Shown in pieces: positions 8,702 through 17,528 of a DNA stretch of 50,015 nt; position 1 is the stretch's first letter; every line of letters begins with the position of its first letter. The notes under the pieces were generated by a model. That model was given only the letters and a program-made list of their open reading frames with translations, searched no databases and had not been told where the DNA came from. The translations under genes and the position numbers were made by a program. The stretch is from Helicobacteraceae bacterium (GTDB lineage Bacteria; Campylobacterota; Campylobacteria; Campylobacterales; Sulfurimonadaceae), in NCBI GenBank assembly GCA_015488775.1, contig WFNF01000021.1:1-50015 (forward strand). The letters run 5' to 3'.

Positions 8702-9372
8702 TAGTAGTTGAACATTCTTGAACCTAGTCTTACCATGTTTGACCCACACTTTATAGCTAACTCAAAATCAGCACTCATACCCATCGAAAGAGTATTTACA
8801 TTATCTAAGGTATCATAAAGATTTTTTGTATCTTCAAAAGATTTTTGAGTATCTTTTTCATTATCAGAATGTGCTCCAATACTCATTAATCCTTTTATAT
8901 TTATATTTGGACATAACTCTTTTATCTGATCAAAAGAATCTTTTGCACACTCTAGTGAAAAACCATGTTTACTCTCTTCATTTGCACTATTTATTTGGAG
9001 TAGGGTGTCTAAAACCATATCTTCTCTACTTAGTCTTAGTTGTAACTCTTTAGCTAACTCTATTGAGTCTAATGCTTGAAACATAGAGGGGTTTGATTTT
9101 ATAAGATTGTTTATCTTGTTTTTTTGAAGATTACCTATAAAATGCCACTCTAAGGGTAGCTCCTCTAAAATTTCAGTTTTTTGCATTAAGTCTTGAACTT
9201 TATTTTCACCAAAAGCTCTTTGACCAATGTCATATAATGCTTTAATATCTTCACTAGTATTATATTTGCTAACTGAAACAATTTTAACAATGTGGTGAGC
9301 ATTAACACTAAGTCTAGCTCTTTCTATATCTTCAAAAATTTTATCTATATGTATTTTATATTGTATGCTCAT
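8701..9372 (-). CDS. yggS: YggS-family PLP homeostasis protein
   Basis: 223 residues, usual length for this single-domain PLP-binding alanine-racemase fold. The PLP lysine is Lys36 in IVSVSKYN; the other family marks are RAFGENKVQDL, WHFIGNLQKNK and the phosphate-binding end MGMSADFELAIKCGSNMVRLG. The protein has no known catalytic reaction; it keeps vitamin B6 and amino/keto-acid pools balanced. It lies 40 nt after rseP in the same direction. Confidence 0.95.
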   Translation of the reverse strand: MSIQYKIHIDKIFEDIERARLSVNAHHIVKIVSVSKYNTSEDIKALYDIGQRAFGENKVQDLMQKTEILEELPLEWHFIGNLQKNKINNLIKSNPSMFQALDSIELAKELQLRLSREDMVLDTLLQINSANEESKHGFSLECAKDSFDQIKELCPNINIKGLMSIGAHSDNEKDTQKSFEDTKNLYDTLDNVNTLSMGMSADFELAIKCGSNMVRLGSRMFNY

Positions 9373-9412
9373 TTTATACCAATCTATTTTTATTATTCTA
9401 TTTTAATGAGAC

Positions 9413-10468
9413 TTAGTTTATAAGTCTATTTATATCGTTATATATTCCTAGAGTCATTAATCCTAGTAGGATTACCCATCCAGCTATTGTCATATTTATA
9501 AGTATTTTTTCGCTAGGTGCTTTTTTTGTAATAAGCTCATAGAGGTTAAACATTATATGTCCACCATCAAGAGCGGGGATAGGTAGTAGGTTTAGTACCC
9601 CAAGGTTAACAGATATAAGTGCTGCAAAAAATAGAACCGCCATCCAACCACTTTCACTAGCATCTGAGGTTATTTTTACAATAGAGATAATACCACCAAG
9701 CTCTTTTGCAGGAACTGCACCACTTACAAGTCTTTGTAGTCCACCAAATATTAAGCCACTTGCCCACACTGTTTTATCATAAGCATAAATTAAAGACTCG
9801 CCCATTGATAAATCAAGCTCTATGGTGTCACCTAGTGGTGCTATACCAATCATAGGCTTTTGTATAGTCTCATTAAACTCATTAACAGACTCTCTCATAG
9901 ATGGTATAATGCTAAGATGTTGAAGCATTCCATCTCTATCTATGGTGAAATCTAATGTTTTATTGGCTTTAAGTTGTATTTTTTTTGCCATCTCTTCCCA
10001 TGTAGCTACTTCTACGCCATTTATCTCAATGATTTTATCTCCAACAACTAAACCTGCTTGTTGTGCTGGTGAATCATTAACTATTTCACCTATGTATGGT
10101 AGTAAAGCTTTTGGTGATCCAAGAGCAACAATAAAAAAAAGTACAAAAGCTAAAATAAAGTTTGCAAAAGGTCCTGCTAAAAGTATTGATATACGCTGTA
10201 ATGGTGTTTTTACATTGTATGAGTCTTTAGAATAGTCCATCTCAGATGGATCTGCATCGTTTTGACCCTTCATTTTTACATACCCACCAAGAGGTATCAT
10301 AGCTATTTTCCATTCAGTTCCAAAAGCAAAAAATGAATATATAGTTTTTCCAAAACCTATAGAAAAAACTTCAACCTTAACACCATTTAATTTTGCAAGA
10401 TAATAATGCCCAAGTTCATGAAAAAATATTAAAGCACTTAAAACCAGTAAAGATACTAACCAAGACAT
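9413..10468 (-). CDS. rseP: RIP metalloprotease RseP (site-2 protease)
   Basis: 351 residues, four predicted membrane helices. The zinc site is HELGH at residues 17-21 in the first helix, and the third ligand is in LDGGH near residue 302. One PDZ domain follows the second helix (about 118-200, with DSPAQQAGLVVGDKIIEING). Members cut membrane-embedded substrates such as anti-sigma factors and leftover signal peptides. Start overlaps the pgsA stop by one base. The pgsA-rseP pairing recurs in related genomes. Confidence 0.95.
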   Translation of the reverse strand: MSWLVSLLVLSALIFFHELGHYYLAKLNGVKVEVFSIGFGKTIYSFFAFGTEWKIAMIPLGGYVKMKGQNDADPSEMDYSKDSYNVKTPLQRISILLAGPFANFILAFVLFFIVALGSPKALLPYIGEIVNDSPAQQAGLVVGDKIIEINGVEVATWEEMAKKIQLKANKTLDFTIDRDGMLQHLSIIPSMRESVNEFNETIQKPMIGIAPLGDTIELDLSMGESLIYAYDKTVWASGLIFGGLQRLVSGAVPAKELGGIISIVKITSDASESGWMAVLFFAALISVNLGVLNLLPIPALDGGHIMFNLYELITKKAPSEKILINMTIAGWVILLGLMTLGIYNDINRLIN

Positions 10469-11019
10469 TAGTTCACCTCTTTCATAAATGCTTTTCTAAA
10501 GCCATATAGATACTCAAAACCTGAATATAAAGTAATAGCTACAGCTAACCAAAGAAGCTCATTTGCCATAGGCCAATGCATTAATAAAAAGCCTATAGCT
10601 ATCATTTGTAGAACAGTTTTGATTTTACCCATCATAGATGCAGCAATATCTAAACCTTCACCTACGGCTATAGTTCTTAAACCAGTTATAAAAAGTTCCC
10701 TAACTATAATAATATATATAGCCCATGCAGATGCTTCACCTATCATCATTAAGCCTAAAAATGCAGCTAAAGTTAACATTTTATCAGCTAATGGGTCTAT
10801 GATTTTTCCTATCATTGTAATCTGATCAAGTTCTCTAGCTACGTAACCATCAAAAAAGTCAGTTACACTTGCTAATACAAAGATTAGAGTGGCTAAATAC
10901 CAGTTCCAAGATATATGGTAACCATTATCTGTAAATATATCAGGATTTAAGATAATCCAAAACATAATAGGTGCTAAGAAGATACGAGAGAGTGCTAAAG
11001 TATTTGGTATATTGAACAA
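10468..11019 (-). CDS. pgsA: CDP-diacylglycerol-glycerol-3-phosphate 3-phosphatidyltransferase
   Basis: 183 residues with the CDP-alcohol phosphotransferase signature D-G-x2-A-R-x8-G-x3-D-x3-D spread over TDFFDGYVARELDQ and GKIIDPLADKML. About five membrane helices. It makes phosphatidylglycerol phosphate, the committed step to the anionic lipids PG and cardiolipin. N-terminus MFNIPNTLALSRI is typical. First gene of the run pgsA-rseP-yggS-methyltransferase. Confidence 0.95.
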   Translation of the reverse strand: MFNIPNTLALSRIFLAPIMFWIILNPDIFTDNGYHISWNWYLATLIFVLASVTDFFDGYVARELDQITMIGKIIDPLADKMLTLAAFLGLMMIGEASAWAIYIIIVRELFITGLRTIAVGEGLDIAASMMGKIKTVLQMIAIGFLLMHWPMANELLWLAVAITLYSGFEYLYGFRKAFMKEVN

Positions 11020-11110
11020 ATTTATTCCTAATTGTAGTAATCTTGCAATTATATATAATTAAAGTTAAATTAGTATCTTATTATATAATTTAGATAGTGA
11101 TTAAGAGGAG

Positions 11111-11141
11111 TTAAGATAATTAATTAATTCAATTATCTTAA
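11111..11141. terminator. 11-bp hairpin after the FabL-like gene
   Basis: TTAAGATAATT and AATTATCTTAA form a perfect 11-bp stem around a 9-nt loop. It lies 11 nt beyond the stop of the minus-strand FabL-like gene and before pgsA. There is no strong U-run on the minus strand, so it may be a weak terminator or transcript-end stabiliser. It marks the boundary of two minus-strand operons. Confidence 0.55.
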
Positions 11142-11151
11142 AAATATAGTA

Positions 11152-11922
11152 TTATGAAGTAAAAGTTGTTCCACCATCTACAACTATTGTTTGTCCAGTT
11201 AACCATGAAGCTGATTGTTCACATAAAAACATACAAGCACCAGTTAAATCTTTAGTTTCACCCATGCGTGAAAGTGGAGAGCGTTTAGCAACTTCTGCTT
11301 TTACCTCTTCATAATTTGGGAAAGCTTTAAGTGCGTCAGTATCTATTGGTCCACCACTTACTGCATTTACTCTAATACCCTTAGAACCTAGTTCTGCTGC
11401 CGCGTACTTAACCATAGTTTCAACTGCTGCTTTATTTGTACCATGACCAGCGTAGTTAGGAGTGTAAACTAAGTTGCCTGTACTAGACATAGAAATTATT
11501 GAGCCACCACCAGTTTTTTCCATACGAAGTGTTGCTTGTTGAGCACCAACTACAAAAGCATCTACAGTTGCAGTCCATATATTGTCTAATCCACGAGGTT
11601 TAAGTCTCATAAAAGGACCAAAACCACCAACAACAGCGCGTCCAGAGATTATAGCATTAGAGATAAAAAAGTCTAATCTATCAAAATCTTGATCAAATTC
11701 TTTAAAAACATCTTTGTATGTAAGTGGTTCAAGTATATTTAATTTATATGCTCTACATTTTACATTGTATGTTTTTTCGATATCTGCAATAATCTCATTT
11801 GCAGTGTCAGCACTTGAAGCGTAAGTAAATGCAACATCAGCACCTTTTTGAGCAAATGCATAAACAATAGCCTTACCAATTCCACGTGTTCCACCACTAA
11901 TAAATAGAGTTTTTCCTGTCAT
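11152..11922 (-). CDS. Enoyl-ACP reductase, FabL-like short-chain dehydrogenase
   Basis: 256 residues, Rossmann SDR with the NAD(P)-binding GGTRGIGKA (residues 10-18) and the cofactor-side SNAI (88-91). The catalytic pair is spaced Y157-x6-K164 (YAGHGTNK). That spacing is the mark of enoyl-ACP reductases (FabI, FabL), whereas ordinary SDRs have Y-x3-K. The overall sequence is closer to classical SDR/FabL than to FabI, including the end LTGQTIVVDGG. It likely reduces the enoyl-ACP double bond in fatty acid elongation. Follows dapA by 2 nt in a string conserved in the phylum, where it is often labelled only as an SDR. Confidence 0.78.
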   Translation of the reverse strand: MTGKTLFISGGTRGIGKAIVYAFAQKGADVAFTYASSADTANEIIADIEKTYNVKCRAYKLNILEPLTYKDVFKEFDQDFDRLDFFISNAIISGRAVVGGFGPFMRLKPRGLDNIWTATVDAFVVGAQQATLRMEKTGGGSIISMSSTGNLVYTPNYAGHGTNKAAVETMVKYAAAELGSKGIRVNAVSGGPIDTDALKAFPNYEEVKAEVAKRSPLSRMGETKDLTGACMFLCEQSASWLTGQTIVVDGGTTFTS

Positions 11923-11924
11923 TT

Positions 11925-12818
11925 TTATAATCCTTTAATTGTATAGTTTTCTAATACTTTTTCTATTCTCTTGAAGTTCATATCACTAGGTGCAACTAGT
12001 GGTAATCTGTATTCTAATGTGTCTAAAAGACCAGCAATATACATTGCTGCTTTTATAGGTATAGGATTTGATTCACAAAACATTACTGAGTTGAGTGGAT
12101 ATAAATCACTATTTATTTTTTTAGCTTCAGCAAATTTTTCATTAAAAACTTTATGAACAAGATCAGATTTTAAGTCTGGCATTAAGTTTGCAGTTACAGA
12201 TGTAACACCAGCACCACCATTTGTAAGAATAGGGTAATCAATAGCATCATCACCAGAAAATATAGCTAAATCAGGACGAAGCGAATGGAGCTCAACTGTA
12301 CGCTCTAATGAACCAGTTGCCTCTTTAACACCATATATATTTTTTACATCATCAAAAAGTCTTATTGTTGTTTCAACATTAATATCTACACCTGTACGAC
12401 CTGGTACATTATAAAGCATAAATGGTAGTTCAATCACAGCTTCAGCAATAGCTTTATAATGTTGGTATAAACCCTCTTGTGATGGTTTATTGTAGTATGG
12501 TGAAACAGAAAATATAGCATCAACTCCAGCACTTTGAGCGTGTTTTGCTATCTCAATAGCTTCAGCCGTTGCATTAGAACCTGCTCCTGCTAGAACTTTA
12601 ACCTTAGTACCTTTACAAACTTCAACAGCTATATCTATACATCTTTTATGCTCATCATGAGTTAAAGTTGCACTTTCTCCAGTTGTTCCAACTGGACATA
12701 CAGCGTCTATGTTGTTATCAATTTGTCTTTGAATAAGTTTAGCATAGCGCTCTTGGTCTAGTACCCCATTTTTAAATGGAGTTATAAGTGCAGTTGTTGC
12801 ACCAGTTACTATATCCAT
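11925..12818 (-). CDS. dapA: 4-hydroxy-tetrahydrodipicolinate synthase
   Basis: 297 residues, class I aldolase barrel. It condenses pyruvate with aspartate semialdehyde in lysine and diaminopimelate synthesis. Key residues are visible: GTTGES at 44-49, Tyr136 and the following NVPGRTG, and the Schiff-base Lys165 in YGVKEATGS. It begins 2 nt before the end of the M16 peptidase gene region and runs into the FabL-like gene with a 2-nt gap, so all are likely on one transcript from pyrD. Confidence 0.97.
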   Translation of the reverse strand: MDIVTGATTALITPFKNGVLDQERYAKLIQRQIDNNIDAVCPVGTTGESATLTHDEHKRCIDIAVEVCKGTKVKVLAGAGSNATAEAIEIAKHAQSAGVDAIFSVSPYYNKPSQEGLYQHYKAIAEAVIELPFMLYNVPGRTGVDINVETTIRLFDDVKNIYGVKEATGSLERTVELHSLRPDLAIFSGDDAIDYPILTNGGAGVTSVTANLMPDLKSDLVHKVFNEKFAEAKKINSDLYPLNSVMFCESNPIPIKAAMYIAGLLDTLEYRLPLVAPSDMNFKRIEKVLENYTIKGL

Positions 12819-12819
12819 A

Positions 12820-14121
12820 CTATTTTCCTTTTCTTAAAATAATTGTTGTTGATTTGTTTAAATCAAAATATTTGTTTGCTACATCTTTAAGTTCACTAGC
12901 TTTAATTGAATTGATTCTATCTTCATATTTCAAAAGAGGTTCTAAATCGCCTTTAGCAATGTACCCACCAAAAAGATCTGTAACTGAACTACTAGATTCT
13001 AAAGAAAATATAAAATCTGCTTTTGAATTTATCTTAACTTTTTTAAGTTCACTTTCACTAACAAGGTTTTTCTTTAAGTCTTTAATTTGTTTAATTAACT
13101 CTGCTTCAACACTCTCTGCTTTCACCTTAGGGTTACATACAGCTAAAAATATAAAAAGACCTGGATCAATGTTTTCCATATTGTAGGCGTAGATTTGATT
13201 TACTAAACTTTTATCTTCAACTAAATCTGAGTAAAGACGTGAACTTTTACCAGAACTTAGTATCTCTGATATTGCAGATAGTTTAACTTGATCAGGGTCT
13301 TGAAAGTTAGGTATATGAAAAGTTATAGCTATCATCTCAACTTCACTATCTTTGTTTATTATAACTCTTTTAGCACCATCTTGTTCTGGTTCAACAAATT
13401 TAACTTTTTCAATATCTTTTATATTTTTGATTTTAGCAAAATATTTATCTGCATTATCAAAAACATCTTTAGCCTTAATATCACCACTAACTAATAATAT
13501 AGCATTTTTTGGTTGGTAAAACTTTTCATGAAAATCTACAATATCTTTTAATTTCCAAGTTTTTATGTCATTCATAAATCCAATTGGTGTCCAATGGTAT
13601 GGATGGTAAAGATAAGCATTATTAAACATTCTAAAATACATATATCCAAGGGGATTATTATCTGTTCTCCATCTACGCTCTTCTGCAACTACATCTCGCT
13701 CAGGTTGGAACTCGTCATCTTTTAGGTTTAGATTTTCCATAAGCTCAGCAAAAAGAGAGATTGATTTTTCTAAATTTGATGAAGATGACTTGATAAAATA
13801 ATGAGTGTAGTCAAAACTAGTTGAGGCATTATTTACACCACCAACACTTTTTACCTCTTTATCAAACTCACCTGCGTCTAAGTTTTTTGTAGATTTAAAG
13901 TTCATATGTTCTAACATATGTGCTATACCTGTTTTACCCATAACTTCGTTACGGCTTCCAACCTTATAAAAAATATCTGTTGAGATTACATCTGTATTGT
14001 TATCAAGCTCAATTACATAAACCTCTAAACCATTTTCTAGAACTTTATGTTGATACTCTGGTAGTGAACTTGCCATTAAAACCCCTATGTTTAAAATTAT
14101 TGAAAAAATTATTTTTTTCAT
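12820..14121 (-). CDS. M16-family zinc peptidase, periplasmic
   Basis: 433 residues with an N-terminal signal peptide (MKKIIFSIILNIGVLMASS). The inverted zinc motif HMLEH is at 68-72 (His68, Glu71, His72), and a distal Glu follows in VVAEERRWR about 75 residues later. Members of this pitrilysin/processing-peptidase-like group cut short peptides; those in this phylum are usually called insulinase-family proteases. Its start overlaps the pyrD stop by 4 nt (ATGA). Confidence 0.93.
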   Translation of the reverse strand: MKKIIFSIILNIGVLMASSLPEYQHKVLENGLEVYVIELDNNTDVISTDIFYKVGSRNEVMGKTGIAHMLEHMNFKSTKNLDAGEFDKEVKSVGGVNNASTSFDYTHYFIKSSSSNLEKSISLFAELMENLNLKDDEFQPERDVVAEERRWRTDNNPLGYMYFRMFNNAYLYHPYHWTPIGFMNDIKTWKLKDIVDFHEKFYQPKNAILLVSGDIKAKDVFDNADKYFAKIKNIKDIEKVKFVEPEQDGAKRVIINKDSEVEMIAITFHIPNFQDPDQVKLSAISEILSSGKSSRLYSDLVEDKSLVNQIYAYNMENIDPGLFIFLAVCNPKVKAESVEAELIKQIKDLKKNLVSESELKKVKINSKADFIFSLESSSSVTDLFGGYIAKGDLEPLLKYEDRINSIKASELKDVANKYFDLNKSTTIILRKGK

Positions 14122-15176
14122 TTTCTATCGCTTCCTATTGCATCTGTTATATTTTGAAAGCCATTATTATGTAGCATTTCAATTAAACCAAGATTTATAT
14201 CTTTAACAAAACTTGGACCTTTAAAAATTAGTGATGATAAAACTTGAACTAAAGATGCTCCAGCTTTTATCCTTTTGTACGCTTCTTCTGCACTATCAAT
14301 CCCACCAACACTAATCAGTGCCGTTTTCCCATAAAGCTCTTTAGCCACAGCTTCAAAAATCTTAAAGGATTTCTCTTTTATAACTGCTCCACTTATGCCA
14401 CCTATATCGTAAGGTTTACCCACTAAAGTGTAGTCTATAGATGTGTTTGTAGCTATAATTCCATCTGCACCATGTTCAACAGCCATTGAAGTTAAATCAA
14501 CTGCTTGTTGCTCGCTCATATCTGGAGCGATTTTTAGTAAAATCGGTTTGGAAGTTAAACCTTTAGCCTTTTTAAATAGTTCTTTAATAAAAGTTTCATT
14601 TTGTAAATCTCTTAAACCTGGTGTGTTTGGTGAGGATATATTTATAACTATGTAGTCACCTAATGTATGTAGTTCACTAATTAGTTTAGTATAGTCTTTA
14701 ATAGCATCATTTTCACTTGTAGTTTTGTTTTTTCCAATATTTACACCAATTGGTGTGGTATAAGGATATATATTTTCTAGTCTTTTTTTAATTTTATGTA
14801 GACCATCATTATTAAAACCCATTGCATTTTGTAATGATTCCTCTTCTATATGTCTAAATAAACGAGGTTTAGGGTTTCCATCTTGAGCTATTGGAGTAAT
14901 AGTTCCAATTTCACTAAAACCAAAACCCAAAGATGACATGCCACGAATTATAGTAGCATTTTTATCAAATCCAGCACCAAGTCCGACAGGATTTAAAAAA
15001 GTTTTTCCAAAAAGCTCTTGTTTTAAAGAATCATGAGCTATAAAATTGGAATTTGTCATGATATTGTAAGCATTAGGGCATATATTTGCCCCACTTAAAA
15101 ATATTTCAGAAAGGTAATGAGCACTCTCTGGATCAAGTTTAAAAAGAAGTTGTTTAAAAGTATTGTAGTTTATCAT
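14118..15176 (-). CDS. pyrD: Dihydroorotate dehydrogenase (quinone), class 2
   Basis: 352 residues, with the N-terminal membrane-associating helices of class 2 enzymes (FKQLLFKLDPESAHYLSEIF). FMN-barrel motifs are clear: NPVGLGAGFDKNA, the active-site loop NISSPNTPGLRDLQ with its catalytic Ser, and SVGGIDSAEEAYKRIKAGAS for phosphate binding. It oxidises dihydroorotate to orotate and passes electrons to the quinone pool. First gene of pyrD - M16 - dapA - FabL-like; its promoter must lie in the 120-nt gap to the divergent gene at 15297. Confidence 0.96.
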   Translation of the reverse strand: MINYNTFKQLLFKLDPESAHYLSEIFLSGANICPNAYNIMTNSNFIAHDSLKQELFGKTFLNPVGLGAGFDKNATIIRGMSSLGFGFSEIGTITPIAQDGNPKPRLFRHIEEESLQNAMGFNNDGLHKIKKRLENIYPYTTPIGVNIGKNKTTSENDAIKDYTKLISELHTLGDYIVINISSPNTPGLRDLQNETFIKELFKKAKGLTSKPILLKIAPDMSEQQAVDLTSMAVEHGADGIIATNTSIDYTLVGKPYDIGGISGAVIKEKSFKIFEAVAKELYGKTALISVGGIDSAEEAYKRIKAGASLVQVLSSLIFKGPSFVKDINLGLIEMLHNNGFQNITDAIGSDRK

Positions 15177-15296
15177 TATAATGTCTTCAGATTTTTTGCG
15201 TGATTATACTTTAATTCATATGATTTTGAGCTGATATAAGTGAATTAATAACAATATTTACTAAAATTTAGCTACATTACTATAAAAGGATTTTTT

Positions 15297-15590
15297 ATGA
15301 TAAAAGTAAATAATTTAGAAGAGTTAAGAGTTGAAATAGATAAAATAGATATTGAGATTGTAAAACTAATTGCTTCAAGAGCTAAATATATACATCAAGC
15401 TGCAAGCTTTAAAAATACAGTAGAAGATGTTAAAGCACCTGCTAGAGTAGAAGAAGTTATACAAAATGTAAGAAGTCAAGCATTAGCTTTAGGTATGTCA
15501 CCTAATTTAGTAAATGATATATATAAGTTAATGATTGAAGATATGGTTGAGTCTGAGATAGCTGAGTTTAGAAATCTTGGAGATTTTTAG
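15297..15590 (+). CDS. Chorismate mutase type II (AroQ/PchB-like)
   Basis: 97 residues, all alpha-helical. The AroQ pattern is seen in ELRVEIDKIDIEIVKLIASR and the following basic helix KYIHQAASFK, then ARVEEVIQNVRSQA. Size and the pattern match the single-domain chorismate mutase/isochorismate-pyruvate lyase group. Which reaction it performs cannot be settled from sequence alone. An AAGGA ribosome site lies about 7 nt before the ATG. It ends 4 nt inside the convergent thioredoxin-fold gene. Confidence 0.85.
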   Translation: MIKVNNLEELRVEIDKIDIEIVKLIASRAKYIHQAASFKNTVEDVKAPARVEEVIQNVRSQALALGMSPNLVNDIYKLMIEDMVESEIAEFRNLGDF

Positions 15591-15979
15591 TGACTTAAAT
15601 CTGCTTCATCTAAAATTAGTTTCCATCCATCTAGATTAACACCACCCCAAGTTTGAAAATATATTTCACCATTTGATGTGGTAAAGTAGTGAATAGGGAC
15701 ACCTATAGTCTTAAATTTGCTAGGTATAGTGTGTCTATCTCTTGATAAATATACAAGAACATAATCTTTTTGCATTGTTTTTATTAAACTTTCATCTGAT
15801 AATACATCTTTTTTGAATGTATCACAAAACCTACATACATCTGCTCCAACAAATACATATATATCTTTTTTTTCAATTTTAGCTTTTTTTAAAGCAAAAT
15901 CGTAGTTGTGAATCCAATTTTTTGTATTGGCATTAAGCGTAAATGTTAAAATAATAAATGTAAAAAGTAGTTTAGTCAT
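15587..15979 (-). CDS. Periplasmic thioredoxin-fold protein
   Basis: 130 residues with a signal peptide (MTKLLFTFIILTFTLNAN) and a thioredoxin-like domain. The redox pair is C49-R-F-C52 in GADVCRFCDTF, and the conserved cis-proline strand appears as TIGVPIHYFT. The CxxC is of the kind found in DUF255/SoxW-like thioredoxins that act on periplasmic disulfides or in cytochrome maturation. The partner is unknown. Convergent with the chorismate mutase gene. Confidence 0.82.
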   Translation of the reverse strand: MTKLLFTFIILTFTLNANTKNWIHNYDFALKKAKIEKKDIYVFVGADVCRFCDTFKKDVLSDESLIKTMQKDYVLVYLSRDRHTIPSKFKTIGVPIHYFTTSNGEIYFQTWGGVNLDGWKLILDEADLSH

Positions 15980-16075
15980 AAAATGAATTTTAGTAAAATA
16001 TACTTGAGTGTAAGCTAAGTTACAAAAAAATTTAAATTATTTGGATAATATTTTAACCCAAATTAAAGGATGAGA

Positions 16076-16498
16076 ATGAAATTGTTACTATTAAGTTTAG
16101 CTAGTGTTGCTATATTGAGTGCTAGTGAATATATAAGTGTTAAGTCTAAATTGAGTGTAAATGAAGTTAGTAAGTCTATTTTAGCTAAAATTGAAGCAAA
16201 TAAAATGATAAATGTTTTTACAGTATTTGATCATAAAAAAAATGCACTTAATGCTGGTTTAAAGATGAAAGATTCAAAAGTTATAGTTTTTGGTAATCCA
16301 AAAGCTGGAACTATACTTATGAAAAAAAATCCAGATATAGCTATAGAACTTCCAATGAAAATAGCAATTTATAAAAATGCTAAAGATGAAACAGTTATTA
16401 AGTATAAAGATCCAAAGTATTTAGAAAAGAAGTATTCTTTGCAAGGTGTGAAAATCATAAAAAAAATGACTAAACTTTTTTATCATCTATCTCATTAA
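16076..16498 (+). CDS. DUF302-domain protein, secreted
   Basis: 140 residues from the ATG at 16076. This start is preferred over the in-frame ATG two codons earlier because the AGGA at 16067-16070 overlaps that earlier codon but lies 5 nt before this one. A signal peptide (MKLLLLSLASVAILSAS) precedes a DUF302 domain (about 20-135), recognised by VFTVFDHKKNAL, the strand VIVFGNPKAGTILMKKNPDI and the following LPMKIAIYK. The function of DUF302 is not known; it is common in sulfur- and metal-oxidising bacteria. Confidence 0.85.
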   Translation: MKLLLLSLASVAILSASEYISVKSKLSVNEVSKSILAKIEANKMINVFTVFDHKKNALNAGLKMKDSKVIVFGNPKAGTILMKKNPDIAIELPMKIAIYKNAKDETVIKYKDPKYLEKKYSLQGVKIIKKMTKLFYHLSH

Positions 16499-16541
16499 TA
16501 CATAGAATAAATATATAATGAAAACTAAAGCAATACTTTAG

Positions 16542-17285
<744 letters not shown>

Positions 17286-17304
17286 TAATTTAAGGAAATA
17301 AAAT

Positions 17305-17526
17305 ATGATGAGAATAGAAGAATTAACTGCAAAAGCTTTAAAAGTTGCAAATATAGATAGATACCAGCTTGCTGTGGCAGTTGCACAAAGAGCATTACAA
17401 ATAGATAAGGGTGCTTCAGCAAAGATAAGTGTTTCTAATAAAAACACTAAAAGTGCAGATATAGCTCTTTTGGAAATTGCAGAAGGTTTAACTGTGATTA
17501 AAGGTTTTACTCCTAAAGAAGACTAA
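17305..17526 (+). CDS. rpoZ: RNA polymerase omega subunit
   Basis: 73 residues, with the omega signature RIEELTAKALKVANIDRYQL and AVAQRALQIDKGA. It supports assembly of the beta' subunit. AAGGAA sits 8 nt before the first ATG; a second ATG follows at once. The stop codon is 2 nt before the TTG start of spoT, which fits the known rpoZ-spoT pairing and joins ppGpp metabolism with polymerase. Confidence 0.95.
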   Translation: MMRIEELTAKALKVANIDRYQLAVAVAQRALQIDKGASAKISVSNKNTKSADIALLEIAEGLTVIKGFTPKED

Positions 17527-17528
17527 AT

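Noticed and set aside
8702-8749. Longer N-terminus of the methyltransferase
   Set aside because: It would lie inside yggS and lacks a ribosome site; the ATG at 8701 couples with the yggS stop.
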